A stretch of DNA of 5,336 nucleotides, from assembly GCA_004525875.1 (NCBI GenBank), contig SPBQ01000189.1, forward strand, positions 1-5,336, given 5' to 3'. Below, one piece after another: positions 1 through 5,266 of the stretch. The notes beneath the pieces were generated by a model that ran no database searches, was not told where the DNA came from, and was given only the letters and a program-made list of their open reading frames with translations. Origin of the DNA: Myxococcales bacterium (GTDB lineage Bacteria > Desulfobacterota_B > Binatia > UBA1149 > SPBQ01). The translations under genes and the position numbers were made by a program. Position 1 is the stretch's first letter; each line of letters starts with the position of its first letter.

Positions 1-41
1 CCGCCGCAGCGCCCTACCGCCCTACCCAGGGGGGTCGCACG

Positions 42-60
42 GGCGAGCGCGGCGCTCGCC
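42..60. repeat. Small inverted repeat (7-bp stem)
   Basis: GGCGAGC (42-48) and GCTCGCC (54-60) can pair around a 5-nt loop. No T-run follows on either strand, so it is not a convincing intrinsic terminator. It lies in a 180-nt G+C-rich leader where I see no supportable gene and no clear promoter. A chance hairpin is quite possible in DNA of this composition. Confidence 0.3.
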
Positions 61-180
61 GACGCAGTCCGTCGGGGAACGGCGGCCTCGATCCTGACCC
101 GTCCGGGCGGACAACCAATAGAGGCCACCCGCTCTTGCCGCCCCCCGTTTCTGTAAGCACCGACAGACAGACGGTACCCT

Positions 181-546
181 TTGGCGGACCGACGACCGTA
201 CGAGCCGCGGTCAAGCGCTTCTCGCGTCGTCGCGGGCGTGCGCCTCGCCACCGCGCTGTGCCTCGCAGGCGTGCTCGCGCCGGAGTACCGCCGCGCTGAG
301 CGCTCGCTGAACTTGCTCGGACACGGCCGCAACAACATCGAACGCGTCAAGATCCCGATCGATCCGCAGGTCCCCGCGGCCGTCAGCGGTGACTTCATAC
401 TCGAGTGGTGGATGCGTGCGGATCTGACAGGCAACGGCAACGACAACCGGATCTCGGAGAACGTGCTGTTCGATCGGGACGTGTTCGGCCCGCATGAGGG
501 AGCTCACAGCCTCGCAGTTTACAGACAAACCGTCATCAGACTCTGA
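181..546 (+). CDS. N-terminal fragment of a secreted LamG-like protein (broken)
   Basis: This looks like the 5' part of a large exported protein. From the TTG at 181, residues about 16-33 form a hydrophobic signal-like stretch (VVAGVRLATALCLAGVLA). A GTG at 238 just before RLATALCL would give a more compact signal peptide; neither start has a good Shine-Dalgarno, so the start is uncertain. Residues about 42-103 resemble the first strands of a concanavalin A/LamG-type domain: LNLLGHGRNNIERVKIPID, then DFILEWWMRAD, then NVLFDRDVFG. Complete LamG domains run about 150-200 residues, so more than half is missing. After about nucleotide 489 the translation (PHEGAHSLAVYRQTV) loses all resemblance and stops at TGA 544-546. 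The Cys-rich region from 583 lies in the same frame, and I infer that both belonged to one gene. LamG assignment is by motif look, moderately sure. Confidence 0.55.
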   Translation: MADRRPYEPRSSASRVVAGVRLATALCLAGVLAPEYRRAERSLNLLGHGRNNIERVKIPIDPQVPAAVSGDFILEWWMRADLTGNGNDNRISENVLFDRDVFGPHEGAHSLAVYRQTVIRL

Positions 547-582
547 ATCGAGGAACTCGACCTAGACTCGAACGCAGCCTGA

Positions 583-1120
583 TACTCCCTATCCCCCCTC
601 ATCGACGCGGACTGCACCGACCCGCTGGCCTGCAACGGCACGGAGACCTGCGTGGGCGGCGGATGCCAACCCGGTACGCCCGTCGACTGCGACGACGGCG
701 TGGGCTGCACCACCGACGTGCGTCAGGAACCGACAGGAAGCTGCGTCAACACGCCGGTCGACGCGGCCTGCGACGACGGCCTGTTCGGCAACGGCGACGA
801 CGCCTGCGACGCGCTGCTCGACTGTCAGCCGGCAACGGCGCCGAACTGCGATGACGGCGCTACCTGTACGAACGACAGCTACGACGAGGTGAACGACACC
901 TGCACGAACACGCCCAGCGACGCTCTTTGCGACGACGGTCAGTTCTGCGACGGCGTCGAGGTCTGTGACCCTCTGCTCTACTGCCAGGCCAGACCAATCG
1001 TCTGTGACGATGGATTCGACTGCTCCACGGAACGCTACGACGAGACCATCGACATGTGCGTCTCCGACGAGACCTCATGCATATGCGGGGACGGACTGCC
1101 CGGACCGGGCGAGCAATGCG
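583..1120 (+). CDS. Cys-rich repeat region of the same secreted protein (fragment)
   Basis: This open frame follows a TGA at 580-582 and has no credible start of its own; the GTG at 652 lies inside a repeat. From IDADCTDPLACNGTETC (601 on) it encodes alternating Cys modules, CDDGxxCTxDx...CxNTPxDA and CDDGxFxxGxxxCDxLLxCQ. It ends in CGDGLPGPGEQC (1084-1119), the form of the Myxococcus-type Cys-rich repeat whose usual continuation is D-P or D-D. Such disulfide-rich, acidic repeats occur in exported surface proteins of deltaproteobacterial lineages; a structural or adhesive role and Ca2+ binding by the Asp-rich loops are inferences. Frame 1 is lost at 1120, and the protein clearly resumes in frame 2 at 1121. 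Expected Cys residues are replaced at several places (see the repeat entry). Family style is confident, function is not. Confidence 0.7.
688..1014 (+). repeat. Tandem CDDG modules, period about 52-53 codons
   Basis: Five CDDG cores start at nucleotides 688, 769, 847, 928 and 1003, with spacings 81, 78, 81 and 75. The modules alternate between A (CDDGxxCT/S...) and B (CDDGxFxxG...), giving a supermodule of 159 and then 156 nt. Module A would normally carry a third Cys five residues after its second one. Here that position is Arg (CTTDVR), Tyr (CTNDSY) and Tyr (CSTERY) in the three A modules. Module B1 has FGNG where B2 has FCDG. The repeat is protein-level; DNA identity between units is only partial. 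Confidence 0.75.
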
Positions 1121-1127
1121 CCCCCCG
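1117..1127 (+). other. Frameshift site at a six-C run
   Basis: Frame 1 reads GEQC up to TGC 1117-1119; frame 2 reads PPGMLGEICRAG from CCC 1121-1123, next to the run C1121-1126. Joining them leaves a single G (1120) over. A codon such as GAC is expected here (GEQC-D-PP), so the change equals a net loss of two bases or a gain of one. Cys-rich sequence of the same style continues on the far side, so both frames belong to one gene. A homopolymer-associated sequencing or assembly error is the simplest cause, with real mutation as the alternative. Confidence 0.7.
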
Positions 1128-1864
1128 GCATGCTCGGAGAGATCTGCCGCGCGGGCCTCGTCGGTGCGCCCTGCACGACCAGCACCGACTGCGACGTGCT
1201 GCCAGGCGACGGCCTGTGCTTGCCCGAGGAGTGCGACCCGCCGAGCTCGGAAACCTGCAACAACCAGATCGACGACGACGGCGATCTGCTCATCGACTGC
1301 GCCGATCCCGAGTGTCAGACCGTCGGCCTGACGACCTGCGGTGAGACCTGCGAGCTCGTACCGCCTTGCGGACGCATCCGGCGCGATCCTGCGCAGATCA
1401 AGTTCGACGACCTGCCAAAGCTCGACTTCTTCAAGCTGCACGGCCGCGTACCGATCGACCCGCTCTCGATCGTCGTTGAAGACATCGGGTTCGCCGTCAT
1501 TCTGAGCAATATCAATGGTACGATCTACGAGGCTACGGTCACGCCCGCCCAGCTCGTGGACAAGGCGCCGAAGCAGCGCTGGAAGTACAAGAACAACGAA
1601 GCGAAGGACGGGCTTGACCCGCCGGGACCACAGCAGGGACTGGCCCGCGTACGCATGAAGGTGCGCCAGATCGACGGCGTGGACTTCCTGACGTTCGGCA
1701 TCAAGGCCTACAGCGACTTCTCCGCGGCGACGGATGCGCAGATGTCGTCTCAGGTCTACATGGCAGGCGAGGTCTCGATCCTCTCAGCGATCCCGGATGA
1801 GCGCAACACCCACTGGCGCTTGAGGCTCAAGGACTTCCCGCCCTGCGACGCTCTCGTCCAGCAC
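1121..1864 (+). CDS. C-terminal part of the secreted protein: MopE-like motif plus beta domain
   Basis: This piece continues the Cys-rich gene after the frameshift. It first encodes paired-Cys segments (EICRAG, GAPCTTSTDCD, GLCLPEECDPP). Next comes CNNQIDDDGDLLID-CADPEC (1256-1315), an Asp-rich motif common in myxobacterial and MopE-type surface proteins and possibly Ca2+-binding. A non-Cys domain follows from about 1375: KFDDLPKLDFFKLHGRV, FAVILSNINGTIYEATV, RWKYKNN, RVRMKVRQIDGVDFLTFGIKAYSDFS, and finally WRLRLKDF near 1820-1842. The alternating hydrophobic pattern suggests a beta-sandwich; I recognise no named family. No stop follows the domain end. The frame runs on to TGA 2486-2488, but from 1865 it lies antisense to the HupE-type gene and its translation turns Arg/Gln/His-rich, so I end the call at 1864. 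The true end is unresolved. No convergent terminator is visible. Confidence 0.65.
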
Positions 1865-2236
1865 TCACGCCGCGGCGATCCGCTCGACGAGCCAGTAAAG
1901 ACCCATCGCGACGATCGCGGCCGAGCCGGCCGGCGCCAGTCTGGAGCCAAGGGCCGGCAAGGCTCTCGCAGCGTGCAGCAGCGGTACCACGGCGGCGACG
2001 ATCGCCACCTGGCCGAGCTCGACGCCGACGTTGAAGGCGAGCAGCGGCGCCAGCACACTGGCGCCCTGCCCCACTCCCAGCTGCACCAGCACGCCGGCGA
2101 AGCCGAGGCCGTGAATCAGGCCGAACGCGAAGGCCAGCGCGACCGTCTCCGTCGACCGAATCCCGGCTCCGAGATTGCGTGCCGCCACGTATACGATCGA
2201 CGCCGCGATGGCCGGCTCGACGATGGACGGTGGAAG
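1865..2236 (-). CDS. HupE/UreJ-type membrane protein, C-terminal half (after in-frame stop)
   Basis: This is the downstream half of the gene that begins at 2896, in the same frame and directly after the TAG at 2237-2239. It encodes LPPSIVEPAIAASIVYVAARNL (one membrane segment). Then come VALAFAFGLIHGLGFAGVLV, with the Ile-His-Gly motif of the HupE/UreJ superfamily, LAFNVGVELGQVAIVAAVVPLL, and a last segment SAAIVAMGLYWLVERI, ending at TGA 1865-1867. These are the last four of six predicted membrane spans. A GTG at 2188 could serve as an internal start, but it has no evident ribosome site and would cut the third span, so independent translation is unlikely. The end at WLVERI is typical for the family, so this C-terminus is natural. 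It faces the plus-strand gene with no spacer. Confidence 0.8.
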   Translation of the reverse strand, partial: LPPSIVEPAIAASIVYVAARNLGAGIRSTETVALAFAFGLIHGLGFAGVLVQLGVGQGASVLAPLLAFNVGVELGQVAIVAAVVPLLHAARALPALGSRLAPAGSAAIVAMGLYWLVERIAAA

Positions 2237-2239
2237 CTA
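2237..2239 (-). other. In-frame amber (TAG) codon inside the HupE-type gene
   Basis: The minus strand reads LTLAASVLGFA, then TAG, then LPPSIVEPAIAAS with no change of frame. The distance from the stop to the downstream GTG (2188) is a whole number of codons. The codon falls in the loop between the second and third membrane spans, where relatives have an ordinary, often polar, residue. One base change from TCG (Ser), CAG (Gln), TGG or AAG would explain it. Confidence 0.85.
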
Positions 2240-2896
2240 CGCGAAACCGAGCACCGACGCCGCCAGGGTCAGCGAGTGAGCGACGGTGAATGCCGTGACC
2301 AGGCGCACGACGACGGCCGCAGAGCCCGCGGGCAGCAGCAACGCGAGCAGGAACAGAAGGTGATCGTAGCCCGTGACGATGTGCTCGACGCCGAGAACCA
2401 CCATCGAGCCGATTCCGGTCGGCACGGCCCGCGCGATGCCCATGCCCGCGACGACGAACGAGGAGGAGTCGGCGCTCAGCAGACGTGACGCGATCTCGTT
2501 GCCGCTGCCGTCCTCGACACGCACGTAGTGACGGTGTCCGTGGGGAAGCTGGTCGAAGATCGCCAGCTCGAGACGAACGTCGGAGTCGATCTGGCGGCGG
2601 TAGTCGACACCGAACGCGCTGTGACCGGGCTCGGCTTCGAGCGACGTCGGACCCGAGCCCGCGAGGGCCGGTCGGTCACCGGCGATGCCCACGGCGAGTG
2701 ACGGGGCAGGCGCGGTGAGAAACGCGAGATCCTTGTCGTTGAAACTTGTGGCCACCCGTATTCGCGAGGAATCGATTGTGACCACGCTCGAGCTCAATCC
2801 CGGATCGTGAGCAGCGGCGTGCGAGGCGGCGGTGAGCAGCGCAACCACAAGGGTGATGACCGCGGCGATCTTCATGGTGCTGTATTTCGATGACAC
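2237..2896 (-). CDS. HupE/UreJ-type membrane protein, N-terminal half
   Basis: This is the 5' part of a protein of the HupE_UreJ_2 type (hydrogenase/urease accessory permease relatives), 343 codons overall including the amber. I choose the GTG at 2896 because AAAGGGGAG lies 8 nt upstream; ATG 2875 has nothing comparable. Residues 1-29 form a signal peptide (KIAAVITLVVALL core, cut before H30 in AAA-HDPG). Residues 30 to about 150 are an exported beta-rich domain with FNDKDLAFLTAP and the cluster HGHRH (119-123). Residues 157-189 give the first span with H172-IVTGY-D178-H179, matching HX5DH, the motif needed for nickel transport in characterised HupE. The second span carries TVAHSLTLA. Translation ends at the TAG after residue 219. 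It is the last gene of the TPR-DUF4331-HupE run, 111 nt after the DUF4331 stop. A metal permease or sensor role is inference. Confidence 0.82.
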   Translation of the reverse strand: MSSKYSTMKIAAVITLVVALLTAASHAAAHDPGLSSSVVTIDSSRIRVATSFNDKDLAFLTAPAPSLAVGIAGDRPALAGSGPTSLEAEPGHSAFGVDYRRQIDSDVRLELAIFDQLPHGHRHYVRVEDGSGNEIASRLLSADSSSFVVAGMGIARAVPTGIGSMVVLGVEHIVTGYDHLLFLLALLLPAGSAAVVVRLVTAFTVAHSLTLAASVLGFA

Positions 2897-2904
2897 GGCG
2901 AGGG

Positions 2905-2913
2905 CTCCCCTTT
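2905..2913 (-). promoter_or_regulatory. Shine-Dalgarno deciding the GTG start of the HupE-type gene
   Basis: The minus strand reads AAAGGGGAG, then an 8-nt spacer, then GTG at 2896-2894. The purine run and spacing are near ideal and favour GTG over the ATG seven codons downstream. Both starts leave the signal peptide intact. Confidence 0.65.
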
Positions 2914-2929
2914 CGAGTAGTCGAGGTGG

Positions 2930-2974
2930 CGGCGACGCGGCGCCGGGCGGGGGAACCCGGGCGCCGCGACGCCG
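2930..2974. repeat. Intercistronic hairpin, 14 bp with one A-A mismatch
   Basis: The arms are CGGCG-A-CGCGGCGCC (2930-2944) and GGCGCCGCG-A-CGCCG (2960-2974), separated by a 15-nt loop. It lies between the DUF4331 stop (3008) and the HupE-type ribosome site (2905-2913). No T-run follows on the minus strand, so it is a poor intrinsic terminator. A processing or mRNA-stability element that sets unequal expression of the two genes is possible. The two matching mismatched A bases keep the arms otherwise exact complements. Confidence 0.6.
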
Positions 2975-3007
2975 GAGCACGCGCGACACTTGCGTGCTTG
3001 CTCGGGC

Positions 3008-4534
3008 TCAGTGGTGCTCGTGGTTACGGCCGTTGAGCGGCGTACCGGCATAGGGGAACACCTTGTTGTACCCTGTGTCGTTCCTGCTCACGTTGTCGAT
3101 GCCGTCGGCGGCGTTGATCACGAGGTTGTCCGGGTCGCGCAGGTCGCTGATGACAGCGCTGACGGCAATGTCGACCACGTCATCACCGAAGCGACGCCCG
3201 TTCGGCCATCCGCCGGGCACGGTTCGGTCGCCGAACAACCCGCCCTGGATCTGGCTCGTGAGCAGATCGCCGCCGAACACGCCCAGGCGCGAGAAACCCG
3301 TGTCGTCCGGATTCGTGGGATGGTCCGGGCCACCGCCGGCCAGCCTCGCCGGACCCGTCGACAGATCGACCTTGATGACATCGGGAATGAAGATGCCAAC
3401 CAGATCAGCACGGTCGGTCTCTACGGCCACCGTGTCGCCGTCGAACACCAGTGCGTTGATCAGCGCGGCGAGCTCCGGTGTCTCCGCGTACTTCTGGAAC
3501 AGGTCACGATCGCGGCGCGGGCTCGTGCGGCTGTACGGATCCTTGTCCTCGATGGCCACCAGGGCCTCGTTGAACAGCGGATTTCCCTGCCGCGCGACCT
3601 GGCGGAACGGGCCACGCTGCTCGTCCACGCCGTTGCGGCGCAGCGCAGTCGTGCGACGCCGGCTCGTGCTCGCGTAGACGCCCACGGTCTGCATGTCGCC
3701 GCCGATCTCCACAACCGGAATGTCGAGCACGATCGTGTGCAGGTTGAACCCACCCTGGCTGTCGAAGCTGCTGTCGCCGCTTCGCAGCTGGAGCAGATCG
3801 AACACCGCCTGGATGTCGGCATAGAAGCCGTCGTCACGCTGACCGGCGAACGCAACGTAGCCGCCGTCGAGCTCGGCGATCGACTGCGTGGTGTACACGT
3901 CGAGCTCCTCGGCCGTCGCCACACCGTCACGCGACGGGTTCTCGCCGTCGTCATCGATGTTGTACAGCGGCGTGGCGATGCCCTGGTTGTTGGGCGGCAC
4001 GACGCCGGCGCCGAGCACCGTCTCACGATCCTCGCCACCATCGAGACGGCGGTCGACGCGCGTGACGGTGTAGGTCTGCGTCAGGTTCTGCCCTGCCCCG
4101 TCGACGCCGTCCACGACGCCGAGGTACGACTGCAGAATCGTGTTCGTGCGCTTGAAGCGGGTCTCGAATTCGAAACGGTAGGTCACGGTCGCCCGTCCGC
4201 GATCGAGGTCGGAGCCAGTAGCCACGTGGATCTCGTAGCGAACGCTGTCGTCGAAGTTGTACTTGTTCGGCCCGATGCCGGGCTCCTCGAACGGGTACAC
4301 CGCGAGCGCGGTCGTCAGGTACTTGACGCCTTCACGATCGGCGACGAACGCGTAGACGTCGGTCGTGTTGGCGGCATCGTCGAGGACGATGAGTGGCGCG
4401 TCCATGTGGCTGGACGCACCGGCCTGACTCGCGGCGAGGCCCACTGTGACGGCCATGGTCGAGGCCACGTAGAGCAGCCGTGTTGCAACGCGGCCGGTGG
4501 CGGACGCACGGGTGGATCGGTTCGAAGTGGTCAT
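3008..4534 (-). CDS. DUF4331-family secreted protein
   Basis: This complete gene of 508 residues belongs to the DUF4331 family (Pfam PF14224 by recall), exported proteins of unknown biochemical function. ATG 4534 is preceded by AGGAGG at 8 nt. Residues 1-40 form a signal peptide (core LLYVASTMAVTVGLAAS, cut at AGA-SS). The mature part opens with SSHMDAPLIVLDDAANTTDVYAFV, close to the family's SSHxxAPxI...DxTDxYAF signature. Further family-like parts are NLHTIVLDIPVVEIGG in the middle, then NPLFNEALV, and near the end GGWPNGRRFGDDVVDIA (about 441-457) and FPYAGTPLNG before a terminal NHEHH. Length fits a full member. It sits 51 nt after the TPR gene and 111 nt before the HupE-type gene, all one strand, suggesting an operon. 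The final His group and the neighbouring HupE-type protein hint at metal or ligand handling; that is inference. No damage is visible, unlike its neighbours. Confidence 0.93.
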   Translation of the reverse strand: MTTSNRSTRASATGRVATRLLYVASTMAVTVGLAASQAGASSHMDAPLIVLDDAANTTDVYAFVADREGVKYLTTALAVYPFEEPGIGPNKYNFDDSVRYEIHVATGSDLDRGRATVTYRFEFETRFKRTNTILQSYLGVVDGVDGAGQNLTQTYTVTRVDRRLDGGEDRETVLGAGVVPPNNQGIATPLYNIDDDGENPSRDGVATAEELDVYTTQSIAELDGGYVAFAGQRDDGFYADIQAVFDLLQLRSGDSSFDSQGGFNLHTIVLDIPVVEIGGDMQTVGVYASTSRRRTTALRRNGVDEQRGPFRQVARQGNPLFNEALVAIEDKDPYSRTSPRRDRDLFQKYAETPELAALINALVFDGDTVAVETDRADLVGIFIPDVIKVDLSTGPARLAGGGPDHPTNPDDTGFSRLGVFGGDLLTSQIQGGLFGDRTVPGGWPNGRRFGDDVVDIAVSAVISDLRDPDNLVINAADGIDNVSRNDTGYNKVFPYAGTPLNGRNHEHH

Positions 4535-4542
4535 GATCTGTT

Positions 4543-4548
4543 CCTCCT
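4543..4548 (-). promoter_or_regulatory. Shine-Dalgarno of the DUF4331 gene
   Basis: AGGAGG on the minus strand, 8 nt before ATG 4534. It is a near-perfect site, stronger than the one before the HupE-type gene, which suggests DUF4331 is the most highly translated member of the run. Confidence 0.75.
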
Positions 4549-4575
4549 GATTGGTGGTGTCGGGGATCCGGGGCG

Positions 4576-4601
4576 AGCGAGCGGCTCAGCAGCGAGCGGC
4601 T
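4576..4601. repeat. 11-bp direct repeat across the TPR stop codon
   Basis: AGCGAGCGGCT occurs at 4576-4586 and again at 4591-4601, 15 nt apart, flanking and including the TPR gene's stop. A local duplication at the gene end would explain it, but G+C-rich DNA gives such short repeats by chance. Confidence 0.35.
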
Positions 4602-5266
4602 TCGAGGCGGCAAAGTGAATCAAACAGCCCGGCCTTCTCCGAAGGCAGGAGCGTGTGTTTGTGTTGATACGCCTTGTCGAGCCACTCGAGCGCCGCTTGC
4701 GCGTCGCCCCGGGATTCGGCGATTGAGCCGGCATGGTAGTAAAGTCGCGCTCCGGCGCCGGCGGCCAGTGCGCGCTCGATCGAGATCTGAGCGCTGTCGG
4801 ATGCGCCCGCGGCGGCCTGAGCCCACGCGAGCGCATCCAGGGTGAGCGCGTCGCTGCGTACGGCGAGCTCGTCGCGAACGAGGGCGAGCGCGCGATCCGG
4901 AGCGATCCGCTCGCTGGCCAGGTAGAGCGCCAGCGAGCGGGCATCCGCCCGGGCACCCTCGGCAACGATGCTGCGATGTACCTGATCGGCCGCGTCGTGC
5001 TCGCCGGCCGCGGCCAGAGCGTCACGCAGGGCCCACGCCGTCATCGCGGAACGGTCGATCGCAGCGGCGCGCTCGAGATCAGCGACCGCCGCCCGGGCGT
5101 CGCCGCGTTCGAGCGCGATCGCACCGCGCAGCGCGAGAGACGGCGCGTGGTCGGGCTGGGCATCCAGCGAGCGCGCCACAACGCGCTCGGCTTGGTCGAC
5201 TCTCCCGCTTTCGTACAGGTAACCGGCCAGTCGGGTCGAAACCCATGCGAACGCCTCCGGTCGGCG
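4586..5266 (-). CDS. Tetratricopeptide-repeat protein, 5' end missing
   Basis: About 226 residues are readable before the TGA at 4586-4588. The reading frame is good protein back to the centre of the terminal palindrome (RRPEAFAWVSTRLAGYLYES...), so the GTG at 5179 is internal, not the start. I see at least five TPR-like helix pairs: AFAWVSTRLAGYLYESGRVDQAE, SLALRGAIALERGDARAAVADL, AWALRDALAAAGEHDAADQV, LDALAWAQAAAGASDSAQISI and LYYHAGSIAESRGDAQAALEWL. TPR arrays mediate protein-protein contacts; any signal or lipoprotein peptide would lie in the missing part. The gene is first in the run, 51 nt before DUF4331. As I recall, TPR proteins are repeatedly found beside DUF4331 and HupE-type genes, which supports a shared function, though I could not check. 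Beyond 5266 the frame enters the mirrored arm and meets a TAA at 5311-5309, so that part is not trusted. Confidence 0.8.
   Translation of the reverse strand, partial: RRPEAFAWVSTRLAGYLYESGRVDQAERVVARSLDAQPDHAPSLALRGAIALERGDARAAVADLERAAAIDRSAMTAWALRDALAAAGEHDAADQVHRSIVAEGARADARSLALYLASERIAPDRALALVRDELAVRSDALTLDALAWAQAAAGASDSAQISIERALAAGAGARLYYHAGSIAESRGDAQAALEWLDKAYQHKHTLLPSEKAGLFDSLCRLEAARC

Noticed and set aside
1..156. Frame-1 open stretch from the window edge to TAA 154-156, perhaps the tail of an upstream gene
   Set aside because: Only 51 codons, Pro/Arg/Ala-rich, and no family resemblance. Frame 3 is open even longer (to about 295), so openness here carries no weight.
162..173. GACAGACAGAC short tandem before the first gene
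   Set aside because: Fewer than three full copies; no link to a promoter or ribosome site and likely chance.
211..528. Minus-strand frame of 105 codons opposite the LamG fragment
   Set aside because: It overlaps the better-supported plus-strand reading (FILEWWMRAD, VLFDRDVFG) and shows no motif or ribosome site.
1117..1127. Programmed ribosomal frameshift at the C-run
   Set aside because: A codon's worth of the conserved GEQCD motif is damaged, no stimulatory structure or upstream Shine-Dalgarno is evident, and the gene has other lesions.
860..1441. Minus-strand 193-codon frame opposite the Cys-rich gene
   Set aside because: Arg-rich shadow of GAC-GAC-GGC repeats on the other strand; the plus strand has the repeat and Cys motifs.
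2237..2239. Pyrrolysine or selenocysteine insertion at the internal stop
   Set aside because: Selenocysteine uses TGA, not TAG. Pyrrolysine is largely confined to methylamine users, and HupE-type proteins are not known to contain it.
2990..4618. A 542-codon plus-strand open frame opposite DUF4331
   Set aside because: It is fully antisense to a gene with clear family motifs, signal peptide and ribosome site. Its translation is rich in Val, Arg, His and Glu with no recognisable domain, as expected from a shadow frame in G+C-rich DNA.
4531..5025. Minus-strand 164-codon frame overlapping the TPR gene
   Set aside because: Arg/Ser/Pro-rich alternate-frame translation; the helix-pair TPR pattern is only in the 4586 frame.
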